Positions 8,804 through 17,594 of a stretch of 44,173 nucleotides of DNA are shown here, piece by piece. A program made the position numbers and the translations under genes. How positions within the stretch are numbered: position 1 is the stretch's first letter; every line of letters starts with the position of its first letter. The stretch lies in contig NZ_CALYOY010000017.1 in assembly GCF_945269915.1 (NCBI RefSeq), positions 1-44,173 on the forward strand. Direction: 5' to 3'. The notes below the pieces were generated by a model. The model was not told the origin of the DNA, searched no databases, and worked only from the letters and a program-made list of their open reading frames with translations. This DNA comes from an uncultured Bifidobacterium sp. (GTDB lineage Bacteria > Actinomycetota > Actinomycetes > Actinomycetales > Bifidobacteriaceae).

Positions 8804-10264
8804 ATGAGATCACGGCAGAGAACACCCCAGGGAGGCCAACGGAGCGGTGGACGGATGCGGACACCGCCGCCGCAACCTGTCCCTCAGGCCGGGCAGACCT
8901 ACCCACTGTGGTGGCCTGCCCCCATTCGACCGGCACGCATGCCGCTGATGAGGCCGAAACGCGGACGGATCATCTGCGGAGTATGCAAGGGCATCAGCCT
9001 GCATCTGGGCATCGGCGTGGGCTGGGTTCGTCTGGTCGCCCTGGTTCTGGCCTTCACCATCGTCGGAGCGATTCCCTATGTCTTCCTCTGGCTGGTGCTC
9101 CCCTCCGGGGACCCGGCAGCCGCCATGGCCTCCCGCCCTGTCAGCCAGACCCCCCTTGCCCGCGGCAATGGCGCTACGGAATCCAACCCGGAATCTGAGG
9201 ACCGTGCAGACCCCACCCTGGGTCAGGTCCTGAAACAGACCTCTCGAGCCCGGCTGGCGGCCGGCATAGGCATCATCCTCCTCCTCATACCGCTCTTCAT
9301 GCTGAACAGCGGCATGAAACCGGAAATCATCCTCCCGGGCATCATCTTCCTGTCGGGAATCGGCCTTTCCTGGGTACAGACCAGCAGCGCCAGAAGCTTC
9401 CGCATCCCCCTCTTTCTGACAAGTCTGGGCCTGATCCTCCTGGCGATTGTGATCTTCCTCTTCGCCACACTCCCCTTCAACCGGGCGGTGACCATGCTCT
9501 CCCTGGCGGGGGTGCTCCTGGTGGGCATCGCCGCCATCCTGGTGCCCTGGATCGACTCGCTGATCCACCAGCTCAGCAGCGAACGGGCCATGAAGGAACG
9601 CGAGGAGGAGCGTGCAGACATGACCGCCCACCTGCACGATGGGGTCCTGCAGACCCTGGCCCTGATCCAGCTTCATGCCGACGACCCCCAGACCGTCTTC
9701 ACTCTGGCCAGATCCCAGGAACGCGACCTGCGCAATTGGCTCTACCAGGACCGCACGCCTTCGGACAGGTCGGTCAAGACCGGCATTCAAGACATCGCGG
9801 CCGAGGTGGAGGATGCATCCGGAAGGCCGATTGAGGTGGTCACGGTGGGTGACGCCCTGCCCTGCGCCCAGACCGATGCCCTTCTGGATGCCTCACGCCA
9901 GGCCCTGGTCAATGCCGTCACCCACGGAGGAGAACCCATATCCGTGTATTGTGAGGCCCGACGAAGCAAGGTCGAGATCTTCGTTCGCGACCATGGACCG
10001 GGGTTCGACATGGGCAAGGTACCGGCGGACAGACTGGGAATCCGGCAATCCATCGTGGGGCGGGTCGAACGCCGGGGCGGCAAGGTCGAGATCGTCTCGC
10101 GCCCCGATTGGGGAACCGAGGTGAGGATGCACATGCCCCTGTCGAACGCGAGCCAGGAAGCCGACAAGCACCATGAGGACGACCACCAGGCACCCGACCA
10201 GCGGTCTGATAGGCGGCAACCGGGAAAATGGCGGATGCCCGACCAGGAGCCGTTGGCTGAATAA
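8804..10264 (+). CDS. Sensor histidine kinase with N-terminal PspC domain
   Basis: About 486 residues. A Pro/Gly-rich start is followed by a PspC domain (RGRIICGVCKGISLHLGIG, then a hydrophobic helix ending FLWLVLPSG) and four further membrane segments at about residues 150-260. The kinase core has an H-box HLHDGVLQTLALIQ with phospho-acceptor His278, and an ATPase domain with QALVNAVTHGG (N-box) and VRDHGPGFDMG (G1-box). This is the HisKA_3/NarL-partner type, matching the LuxR-type regulator that follows. It probably senses envelope or membrane stress through its PspC and membrane region. It is divergent from the large PspC protein. Confidence 0.92.
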   Translation: MRSRQRTPQGGQRSGGRMRTPPPQPVPQAGQTYPLWWPAPIRPARMPLMRPKRGRIICGVCKGISLHLGIGVGWVRLVALVLAFTIVGAIPYVFLWLVLPSGDPAAAMASRPVSQTPLARGNGATESNPESEDRADPTLGQVLKQTSRARLAAGIGIILLLIPLFMLNSGMKPEIILPGIIFLSGIGLSWVQTSSARSFRIPLFLTSLGLILLAIVIFLFATLPFNRAVTMLSLAGVLLVGIAAILVPWIDSLIHQLSSERAMKEREEERADMTAHLHDGVLQTLALIQLHADDPQTVFTLARSQERDLRNWLYQDRTPSDRSVKTGIQDIAAEVEDASGRPIEVVTVGDALPCAQTDALLDASRQALVNAVTHGGEPISVYCEARRSKVEIFVRDHGPGFDMGKVPADRLGIRQSIVGRVERRGGKVEIVSRPDWGTEVRMHMPLSNASQEADKHHEDDHQAPDQRSDRRQPGKWRMPDQEPLAE

Positions 10265-10438
10265 TGGCAAGCCCACGGGCCGAACGCGGGGCCGGCCCGT
10301 GAATCCCGCTGGTGATAGAATTCTGCCTGAGAAGGGTCACTCATTCCCCCATGCCGTCCCCGATTCCAGTCCGCGAGCGCCGACGCGGACATTCCCCACC
10401 GAAGATGATGACCCATGGAAGGCGGACCCGATACGCAC

Positions 10439-11248
10439 ATGAGTGAAGAGACCAACGAGCAGAAGGAAGTCGTGAACCAATCGAAAAGCATCGCAACCAA
10501 GGGGAATCACACCTCTCCAAACGTATCAGACCAACAGGTTTCCAGCTCGAATGGGGCCAACCGCAGGCCCTCCCCCGCTGAGGGGGCCGGGAGGATTCGC
10601 GTGGCCGTCGTGGATGACCATGAAATGTTCCGCACCGGTGTCATCGCCACCCTGCAACCTTATTTCAGCATTGTCGGGCAGGCCCCTGATGTGGAATCAT
10701 CCATTCTCATGGTCAAGGAGACCCGACCGGATGTGGTCCTCCTGGATGTGCACGTACCGGGCGGCCAGGGCGGCGGCGGGGCCGAGATCCTGACCAGGTC
10801 CCACTCCCTCTCCCCCGGGTCCGTCTTCCTGGCCCTGTCCGTGTCGGACTCCCCCAAGGACGTGGGGTCGGTCATCAGGGCCGGCGCCCAGGGGTACGTG
10901 ACCAAGACCATCTCGGCCAACGACCTGATTTCGTCAATCCGTCAGGTCCACGAGGGCTACGCTGTCTTCTCCCCCAAGCTGGCCGGGTTCGTCCTCTCGG
11001 CCTTCCAGGATGATGAGGCCCGGGATTCCGGCCTTCCGGCCCGTGACGACGAACTGGACAGCCTCTCCTCCAGGGAACAGGAGGTCATGCGCCTGATCGC
11101 CCGCGGCTACACTTACCGGGAGGTGGCCTCCGAACTCTTCATCTCCATCAAGACCGTGGAAACCCACGTATCCAACGTTCTGCGCAAGCTCCAGCTCTCC
11201 AACCGGAGCGAGCTGACCCGCTGGGCCGCCGACCGCCGCATCGTCTGA
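10439..11248 (+). CDS. LuxR/NarL-family response regulator
   Basis: About 269 residues, with a polar N-terminal extension of about 50 residues before the receiver domain. The receiver shows AVVDDHEMFRTGV (acidic pocket), the phospho-acceptor Asp in VVLLDVHVPGG and the conserved Lys in YVTKTIS. The C-terminal LuxR helix-turn-helix reads LSSREQEVMRLIARGYTYRE, then SIKTVETHVSNVLRKL. An in-frame Met at 10415 is an alternative start, and neither has a strong ribosome site. It is the cognate regulator of the upstream PspC-domain kinase and probably controls the divergent PspC operon; the target is inference. Confidence 0.93.
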   Translation: MSEETNEQKEVVNQSKSIATKGNHTSPNVSDQQVSSSNGANRRPSPAEGAGRIRVAVVDDHEMFRTGVIATLQPYFSIVGQAPDVESSILMVKETRPDVVLLDVHVPGGQGGGGAEILTRSHSLSPGSVFLALSVSDSPKDVGSVIRAGAQGYVTKTISANDLISSIRQVHEGYAVFSPKLAGFVLSAFQDDEARDSGLPARDDELDSLSSREQEVMRLIARGYTYREVASELFISIKTVETHVSNVLRKLQLSNRSELTRWAADRRIV

Positions 11249-11286
11249 ACGAATTCAGGAAATCCCGGAACGAAGGCAGGACGAAC

Positions 11287-11976
11287 GTGAACAAGCTTGA
11301 TGACAACCCTTGGCTCCATGTGGACCTGGACGATTATGAGAACCACATGCGGCTGGACACCGTCCAGCAGCTTCAGACCCTGAACCGGATCATGAAAGAC
11401 CAGCTCAAGGGCAGGAAAGTGGACCGAATCATGATTTGCGGCATCGCCGGAGGAAACGGCCTGGAGTATGTTGACACTTCCATGGCGAGTCGTGTGTACG
11501 GACTGGATGTGAACCCCGATTACCTGGTCGCCTGCGAAGAACGGTTCCCCGGACTTGCCGGCGTTTTCAAGCCTGTACTGGCAGATATGACCGACACCTC
11601 CATGGACCTGCCCAAGGCTGATATGGTCATCGCCGACCTCTTTTTGGAATACGTCGGGTACCAGGCCTTCACGACGGCACTTGAACGGATTGACCCACGA
11701 TTCGTCTCGTGTGTGATTCAGGTGAACCAGTCCATGGACTTCGTATCCGATTCACCCTACGCGAGGGTTTTTGATCAGCTTGATACGGTCTACCATCACA
11801 TCGATGCCGATTCACTCATCCACACCATGAAAGGTCAGGGATACGATTCCGTATATTCATCCATGACGACGCTCCCCAATGGAAAAGCACTGTGCCGTTG
11901 CGATTTCGAGCGGAAGACCAATACCCACCCCGAACCGCACTCGGAACGCAAAGGCAGGAAGACCGGTCGGGAGTGA
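11287..11976 (+). CDS. Class I SAM-dependent methyltransferase
   Basis: About 229 residues from a GTG start preceded by AGGCAGGA. Motif I appears as ICGIAGGNGLEYVD, and the acidic residue after strand beta-2 as VYGLDVNPDYLVACEERF. The middle (MVIADLFLEYVGYQAF) fits the motif IV region. The family is clear but the substrate is not. It follows the response regulator by 38 bp and may be co-transcribed with it. By eye its codon use looks less G+C-biased than its neighbours, which could mean later acquisition. Confidence 0.85.
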   Translation: MNKLDDNPWLHVDLDDYENHMRLDTVQQLQTLNRIMKDQLKGRKVDRIMICGIAGGNGLEYVDTSMASRVYGLDVNPDYLVACEERFPGLAGVFKPVLADMTDTSMDLPKADMVIADLFLEYVGYQAFTTALERIDPRFVSCVIQVNQSMDFVSDSPYARVFDQLDTVYHHIDADSLIHTMKGQGYDSVYSSMTTLPNGKALCRCDFERKTNTHPEPHSERKGRKTGRE

Positions 11977-12057
11977 GACCACCCGAACCTCGGCCACCAC
12001 ACTGATGCATGGGGACAGTCCTGAAACCGGACTGACTCACCCAGCCCGGCCGGCTCC

Positions 12058-12735
12058 TCAGCAGGGCAGACCGAAACCGCGAAGATCCGTGCGCAGCTGT
12101 GCGGCCCCTGTGAAGAGCAGGCCCCTGATTCCGCATGTCTCGGCCGCAGCCACGTCATCCCACGAATCACCCACGAAGATGGTTCGTCCGGCGGGGATGC
12201 CGAACCTTCTCAGGGCCAACCGATAAACAAGCCCATCGGGCATGCGCAGGTGCTCCTCGGCGGAGATGAGCGTGTCCTCCAGGAGACCCAGCGGCTCCAG
12301 CAGTTCACTGGCCTGACGGGCATGCTCAGCGGTGGTGTTGGCCAGGCCCCAAAGATGGAGACCCCGGTCATGCAGGTCGGCGAGGAGGCCGGCCATGCCG
12401 GGCTGCATGCCCTTCACGGTCCGGGCGAACCCCTCCAGATACAGGCGAAACACCCAGGCCACGGCGGGACCGTGCGTACTCTCGTAGTCGGCCAGGACAC
12501 GTTTCTGGTCCCATCCGAGATTCATCAGGGTCCTGAACCGCCAGATTCCCCATTCATCCTCCGGGTCGAGCACCATGTCGATCACCCCGTCGGGATACTG
12601 CCCCGCCAGGGCCGCCCGGGGGTCCCAGTCAACCAGGGTCCCCCGCAGACCGAAGATGAGGTGGCGGACGGATCCGCGCCCCCCATCATCGTCATAGCCG
12701 TCGTAACCATCTACCCGCAATTCCATGGTCCACAT
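12058..12735 (-). CDS. HAD-superfamily protein with degenerate catalytic motif I
   Basis: About 225 residues with the overall order of a HAD phosphatase: motif I region HLIFGLRGTLVDWDPR, a helical cap, motif II region GLANTT, and motif III/IV FVGDSWDDVAAA. The expected motif I is IFD(L/F)(D/G)(G/N)TLVDW, with Asp as the phosphorylated nucleophile. Here that position is Gly (codon GGT) and the +2 position is Arg (CGG). It is therefore probably inactive as a phosphatase, or has changed function. The remaining frame is intact and well conserved, which argues against simple decay. Starts at 12735 and 12726 are both possible. It lies downstream of the DUF2142 gene on the same strand. Confidence 0.82.
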   Translation of the reverse strand: MWTMELRVDGYDGYDDDGGRGSVRHLIFGLRGTLVDWDPRAALAGQYPDGVIDMVLDPEDEWGIWRFRTLMNLGWDQKRVLADYESTHGPAVAWVFRLYLEGFARTVKGMQPGMAGLLADLHDRGLHLWGLANTTAEHARQASELLEPLGLLEDTLISAEEHLRMPDGLVYRLALRRFGIPAGRTIFVGDSWDDVAAAETCGIRGLLFTGAAQLRTDLRGFGLPC

Positions 12736-12805
12736 GGTACTTGCCCTGAACTACAAAGCCGGGGCGTCAGGCCGATCAGGCGGAGTCCGCCAGTTCGGGC
12801 ACTCC

Positions 12806-14215
12806 TTATTTCACCCTGCGACGGTTACGGAACCAGAAGAGCAGGGTCCTCGCACTGGTAAGGGCAGCCAGGGCGCACCCCAGAGCCAGTGGGAAGAAGT
12901 AACGCAGCTGCATCCCCTGGACACCCGGCAGGCCGGGGTTGCTGTATTGGAGCCACAGGGCCAGGTAGGTCAGGGCCAGGACCCCCAGCCCCAGCAGGGT
13001 GAAGCACCAGGAAAAGACCAGGTCGGGATTCGATCCGGTCCTGGCCAAGGTGGCAAGAACCAGGATGACGACCAGCAGCGCCGTGCCCGCCCAGGCCAGG
13101 ATGATGCTCCGGGAACCGCCCTGGACCATGTTGTTGCTCTGCCCATGCAGGATGGCCCAGACGATTCTGCAGATTGCGTCGCCCAGGCCGCCAGGGATGA
13201 GGAGGTCATGTCGTCTGCTCTGCATGGCCTGGTAGGAGACGAACATGGGGGCCGTGGCATACCAACCGTTACCCCTCATCCAGATTCCCATCCAGACCAG
13301 GGAGAGCACCCCGAAACCGGCTGTGGACGCCAGGTCGAGGCGATTCACCCGGTCCAGGCCCCTGACCCACTTCTGCAGGAGGGGCACCAGGAGCATGACC
13401 AGCACCAGGGGCATGTATATGAACTTGGACATGGCCACCACCAGACCGACCGCACCCAGCAGGATGCAGTACCGATGCGAGACCTTCTCGTAAACGGAGC
13501 GGAAGACCATGCAGGTAAAGAGGAAGACGACCGCCTGGGTGAAGGAGTCGGCCGAGATGGCGAAACTGCTGCGGAAGAGGAGCGGTGGCAACAGCATGGT
13601 CAGCCCCACCCCGATCCTCCAGCGGGTCAGGACCCTGACCCCCAGAAACATGCAGAGGGAGTAGACCAGCAGCATGCAGACCTCGGCCGCCCGGTATATG
13701 GCCGATACGGGCAGATGAAGAATTCCCCCGATCCCGAAGGCCAGGATCTGCGGGGCATAGGAGACCGGGGAATTCGTCGCCGTATTGTTGAAGGGGAGAT
13801 CGACAAGATCACCGGGCCCGGGCTCCACGCTCTCACGGAGGGCTATCGAGGCATCATACCCGTCAAAGACACTCCAACCGTAGTCCACCCAGGCTCGGTC
13901 GACCCGACCCCCAACAGCCCCCTCACCGACGTTGTGCAGGAAGCTCCGGGAATGAACCGGATGGGCCAGCAGATCACCGTGGGTTATGCTGCTGATCCGA
14001 TAGACATGTGACCAGACGTCGGGCGTATGCCCCACAGGCGTCCGGGCCAGGAAGAACCCGCCCATCAGCAGTGTGCCCAGGGCCGTCAGGAGGGGCATGA
14101 ACCGGCGAAGCCATGCCAGGATGGCCCGCACACGGGAATGCCCTGCCGGGGAGGGCATCTCGGTTGCAACCGCCGAGGCATCAGCGCGCACACCGTCCCT
14201 GTGTTTGCCGTTCAT
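12806..14215 (-). CDS. DUF2142-like polytopic membrane protein
   Basis: About 469 residues from the Met at 14215, which has GAGG a few bases upstream; the frame is open to 14383 without a clear ribosome site. An N-terminal hydrophobic segment is followed by a large extracytoplasmic loop with TPDVWSHVYRISSITHGDL and later NTATNSPVSYAPQILAFGIG, both typical of DUF2142. About ten further membrane segments follow, and the tail ends in basic residues. DUF2142 proteins resemble GT-C glycosyltransferases and are often linked to surface polysaccharide, so a role in glycan assembly is plausible. No other glycan gene is adjacent here. Confidence 0.8.
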   Translation of the reverse strand: MNGKHRDGVRADASAVATEMPSPAGHSRVRAILAWLRRFMPLLTALGTLLMGGFFLARTPVGHTPDVWSHVYRISSITHGDLLAHPVHSRSFLHNVGEGAVGGRVDRAWVDYGWSVFDGYDASIALRESVEPGPGDLVDLPFNNTATNSPVSYAPQILAFGIGGILHLPVSAIYRAAEVCMLLVYSLCMFLGVRVLTRWRIGVGLTMLLPPLLFRSSFAISADSFTQAVVFLFTCMVFRSVYEKVSHRYCILLGAVGLVVAMSKFIYMPLVLVMLLVPLLQKWVRGLDRVNRLDLASTAGFGVLSLVWMGIWMRGNGWYATAPMFVSYQAMQSRRHDLLIPGGLGDAICRIVWAILHGQSNNMVQGGSRSIILAWAGTALLVVILVLATLARTGSNPDLVFSWCFTLLGLGVLALTYLALWLQYSNPGLPGVQGMQLRYFFPLALGCALAALTSARTLLFWFRNRRRVK

Positions 14216-14351
14216 TCCGACCTCGGTTCCAATACCCAACGCACCCTCCCGCTTCGAGACCCTCTGCCTGCTCCGGGGTCTTGCCTGCCGGACCAACCAC
14301 CGACTTCCACCGATACTACCGAGAGACAGTACAGGCCGGGCCCGCAACCCA

Positions 14352-15275
14352 TCACCTATCGAGCAGATGGATGAGCATACCATTGTAGCGTTCCTGGAGA
14401 TCCTTGGGCTCCACTATGGTGGCCTGGTCACCGAACCCCAGCAGGTAGGTGACCAGGAACCCATACTCATCGGGCCTGATTGTTCCGGTCAGGAAAGTTC
14501 GCCCACACTCGTGCAGCAGACGCATGTTCGGATAACTGTTGCGTATGAAGTAATCCTCCCCGGGCTTCGTGAGCAGCACCCGGAATCGAATGGTGCGCCC
14601 AGCCGCCTCGGCACGATTGCAGGCCCTCTGCTCGTCCTTCAGGTCGGGCAGGGTGCCGGTTCGGGGACGGGTATCGGCAATCTCCATCCGGTCGCAGCGA
14701 AACGTCCGCCACTCCCGACTGTCGGGGTCCGAACCGATGCAGTACCAAAAACCACCGTCCAGGGTCAGCCTGATGGGGTTGAGCAGGCGGGTTTGCTTGG
14801 ATCCATAGGTGAAGGCCACCGTCTGTCTTTCCATGATTGAAGTGAACAGTTCGGCCAGGTTGCTGCCGTCCGCATGCCGATACGTCCCCTGATACCGGAT
14901 GGCGCTCATGGCGGCCCGGACGGCCTTCCGCCTGTCGTCGGGCAACCCCTGCATGAGTTTGTCCTTGATGTGTTGGTACGAGTACCCGAAGGGTGTGGTA
15001 GTCAGAGGTCGGAGCAGCTGGAGTGCGAGGAAGAGGGTCAGGTCCTCCCCTTCGCTGAAGACGATGGGAGGCAGGGGTACGGCAGCCTCGACAAGGTATC
15101 CCCCATAGCGGCCCCGGTAGGCGACTATACCCAGTCCTAGTTCACGCAGCTCATCCAGGTCTCGCACTGCCGTACTCCTGGAGATGCCGAACTGATTCAT
15201 CAGATCGTTCAGGTGAAAGGCTCTATGCATATTGACAAAGACCAGTTCCTGATTGATCCGTTCCGCTTTGTTCAT
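14352..15275 (-). CDS. WYL-domain transcriptional regulator (YafY/DeoR type)
   Basis: About 307 residues. An N-terminal winged helix (MNQFGISRSTAVRDLDELRE) is followed by a WYL domain at about residues 140-220, with GGFWYCIGSDPDSREWRTFR marking the core and a WCX-like C-terminal region after it. Such proteins bind DNA and respond to nucleic-acid or nucleotide ligands, or regulate metabolic genes. It is divergent from the VOC gene by 86 bp, a likely target by position. No operator was identified. Confidence 0.9.
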   Translation of the reverse strand: MNKAERINQELVFVNMHRAFHLNDLMNQFGISRSTAVRDLDELRELGLGIVAYRGRYGGYLVEAAVPLPPIVFSEGEDLTLFLALQLLRPLTTTPFGYSYQHIKDKLMQGLPDDRRKAVRAAMSAIRYQGTYRHADGSNLAELFTSIMERQTVAFTYGSKQTRLLNPIRLTLDGGFWYCIGSDPDSREWRTFRCDRMEIADTRPRTGTLPDLKDEQRACNRAEAAGRTIRFRVLLTKPGEDYFIRNSYPNMRLLHECGRTFLTGTIRPDEYGFLVTYLLGFGDQATIVEPKDLQERYNGMLIHLLDR

Positions 15276-15361
15276 CGGAAACCACCTAAGGGTTCAGAAA
15301 ATGACACCTTTCGATCATAGGGTTGTTTTCGTCCGACAAGAAACCAAAGAAAGGCAGGACC

Positions 15362-15808
15362 ATGACCCCGGAACCACCGCAGGTAACCATCTTCCTCTCC
15401 CTGGACGGCAAGGCAAGGGAGGCCATCGCCTACTACCAGAATGTCTTGGGTGCCAGAACCCTCTTCTCCATCACCAACCGGGAGTTCAAGGAGCGATACA
15501 ACCCTGATCTGGCGATTGCGCCGGGCCAGGAGGAGTACATCTCCCACTCTGTCAACCAGGTGGGTGCGGTCCAGCTGCAGATCGCGGACAACCCCGTCGA
15601 CGACGCCGTTCCCATGCGGGAGAGCGGCAGGGTGTCGCTGGACATCATGGTGACGGATCCGCAACAGGCCCGGACCATATACGACAAGGCCGTCTCCCAT
15701 CCGGAGACAACCGTGCTGAAGGAGCCCCAGGCGAATGAGTTCGCCGACTTCCATGCCGTCATCCAGGACCCTTTCGGCGTGCTGATGCAGATAACCTGCG
15801 AGAAGTGA
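15362..15808 (+). CDS. VOC-family (PhnB-like glyoxalase fold) protein
   Basis: About 148 residues starting at 15362 after AGGCAGGA. The beginning (TIFLSLDGKAREAIAYYQNVLGA) and the end (AVIQDPFGVLMQI) are typical of PhnB-like members of the vicinal oxygen chelate fold; the middle carries EYISHSVNQVGAVQLQI. Metal-binding positions are not complete enough to name a reaction. It is divergent from the WYL regulator. A role in small-molecule detoxification is only a general expectation for the fold. Confidence 0.88.
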   Translation: MTPEPPQVTIFLSLDGKAREAIAYYQNVLGARTLFSITNREFKERYNPDLAIAPGQEEYISHSVNQVGAVQLQIADNPVDDAVPMRESGRVSLDIMVTDPQQARTIYDKAVSHPETTVLKEPQANEFADFHAVIQDPFGVLMQITCEK

Positions 15809-15889
15809 AGCAGGGGACCGATGCCACGGAGCCGGAGTCCGGTGACCGGGAATCGCGACCAGGGCATCGGCCTGTCCCGATGCATCGCC

Positions 15890-16501
15890 GCCCGATGGAT
15901 GGCGCATCCCGAAGAATCTATCCCTGGTCATTGCGATGCAGGCGGAGATTCTGGCGTTGATCAGGTCGACGAAGGAATCGACTTCCTCTGTCGAATACCG
16001 TTCGCCAAATCCCGTGAGAGGGAACCACGGCACTGTTTCCCCTGATCAACCGTTAGGCCGATATCTGCCCGGCCTCCGCCATCGCCAACTTCGTGGCCGT
16101 ATCATGCAGGAACGAATCGACTTCCTTTGCCACGTTTCCACTGTAGAGGAAGGCCGGAAGAAGATCGAACGTCCTGGCTCGTATCGAATCCGGGGTGATT
16201 CCTTCCGCCTTCCCATAGGTGCCGGGTTTCACCTGAGACGACGGATCCGGATAAACCCTCACAGCATCCGACATATTGCGGGATTCCCTCGACCCGGAGC
16301 CCTGACGGGGCATCTCCCCGGAATCCGAAACCTGCTCGTGGACAGGAACAGACGCCCCCTCCCCGAAGAGTCAGCTTCCGTTGTACCGGATTGTGGTGGT
16401 TCGGCACTGGATGACTCTGCAAAGGGAATCCGCCCCTGATTCGAATCGCCGAGAATGGATTGACAACCATCCCCGTGCGTGTCCTTTCCGCTCTTCAGCA
16501 T
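15890..16501 (-). pseudogene. Remnant of a DivIVA-domain repeat protein, split across frames
   Basis: Two DivIVA-like segments lie in two minus-strand frames. At 16053-16313 the peptide contains GITPDSIRARTFDLLPAFLY and then AKEVDSFLHDTATKLA. A second segment begins at a GTG at 16033 (with AGGGGA upstream) and reads FGERYSTEEVDSFVDLINA before running into sequence antisense to the VOC gene. A third frame from 16501 supplies a polar N-terminus that joins the first segment if one shift is allowed near a G-rich run around 16355-16366. In actinobacteria such repeats occur in tandem in one protein linked to polar growth or septation. I read this as a decayed gene. A short intact gene at 16053-16274 cannot be excluded. 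Confidence 0.5.
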
Positions 16502-16649
16502 GACCGCATCCTTATTCGCATAGCGTCGCTGCCGGGACCGTCTCCTCAGTGGCTACTTCATCGTTTAACCGCCACCCAAATCTGGTGAAGCCGTCGCATC
16601 CTGAACTAGCACCTGCCGCCCGAATGAGGACGATCGAGGGCCAGCGGCA

Positions 16650-17237
16650 TCAACATACCCATTCCAGGAAGTAGACCTGCGGACACAGCCGCCGAGCCAC
16701 CCCCTCAAGGGCTGATTTCGGCAGACAGATGGATGCCCGGTGGGAGTCCGCAGGCATGGCGGTATCACCCGGTCCGGTGGCCAGGGCACGGTCCAGAACC
16801 AAGCAGGACACGGCATCCCTATGGCCGATGAGGTCGAACAGGGAGACCCTGCCCGGCTCGGAACCGAGAGTCTCTTCCAACCGTTCCGGGGAAGCCAGGT
16901 GCAGACGGCGACATCCGACCAGGCGTCGCACCTCTTTCAGGTCCGGATGGACGGCAGCCCGAACCACCAGGAGGACCAGTTTCCCGCCGGCGTCCTCCAG
17001 GAGGAGACACTTCGACAGGTCCGAGTCCTTCAGCCCCAGCAGGGCGGGAAGACCCTTGTCCAAGCCTTGCCGAACCGTCTCGATGCGGGGATGGGGGACC
17101 AACCGCCAGGGCACTCCCAGACCATCGAGCCGGTCTTCCATCTGGACCTGCAAGGATGGTGCCGTTTCGTTTTCGACCCGGATGGAATCTTCACCTGGAG
17201 CAGGTGAGGCACCGGGGCTGACATGGGCATCACTCAT
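16650..17237 (-). CDS. YbaK/ProX-like aminoacyl-tRNA deacylase
   Basis: About 195 residues from 17237; a Met at 17141 would give about 163 residues, close to the usual PrdX/ProX size. The fold signature is clear: LDGLGVPWRLVPHPRIETV, then SKCLLLEDAGGKLVLLVV with the conserved Lys, LHLASPERLEETLGSEPGRV, and VSCLVLDRALATG. Such proteins hydrolyse mischarged tRNA-Pro. The late conserved His/Asn block is diverged (MPADSHRASICL), so specificity may differ. Both starts lack a good ribosome site. The 357-bp upstream gap to the divergent flavodoxin gene looks partly decayed. Confidence 0.75.
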   Translation of the reverse strand: MSDAHVSPGASPAPGEDSIRVENETAPSLQVQMEDRLDGLGVPWRLVPHPRIETVRQGLDKGLPALLGLKDSDLSKCLLLEDAGGKLVLLVVRAAVHPDLKEVRRLVGCRRLHLASPERLEETLGSEPGRVSLFDLIGHRDAVSCLVLDRALATGPGDTAMPADSHRASICLPKSALEGVARRLCPQVYFLEWVC

Positions 17238-17594
17238 GCAGAAGCAGTCATCAACAGGACCGCCCGAAGAATCTTCACATAAGCCAGTGCGATGTGCCGG
17301 TTCGGCTGTTCCATCAACCATGCCCACACCCCCCTTGGGTTCAATCCCCATAAAGGCCATCTTAGGAAAGACGACCAGGCAAGGGGGCCAAGAGTCCATC
17401 TCGCTTCGAGGCCCCCCGATTGATGTAGAACCAGACGAACAGTGTGCACAGGAGGAAGAGCTCCAACATGGGGAGGATTCGATCCACGGGGACGAATCGA
17501 CTGTACGACGGTCAGCTCCAGGCGGAGTGGTGACTTGTCTTCAAGCCGGGTTGAAGCAATACCATCCAATCAGAAGCAAGGAAAGGCCCATCGC
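17238..17594. other. Intergenic stretch with a possible membrane-protein fragment
   Basis: No convincing gene. On the minus strand around 17395-17510 a short open frame reads ILPMLELFLLCTLFVWFYIN and ends in PLPGRLS before a stop. It has a membrane-helix look but no ribosome site, and is bounded by stops on both sides. It could be the remnant of a lost membrane protein or chance. The 3' end carries AAGGAAAGG, the ribosome site of the next gene. Confidence 0.4.

Noticed and set aside
15272..16033. 254-codon minus-strand frame starting with a DivIVA-like segment
   Set aside because: Only the first 35-45 residues look real; the rest is antisense to the VOC gene, so it is treated as part of a remnant and not as an intact gene.
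17395..17510. Small membrane protein of about 35 residues on the minus strand
   Set aside because: There is a membrane-helix-like peptide but no ribosome site and no neighbouring support; left as a possible fragment in the intergenic entry.
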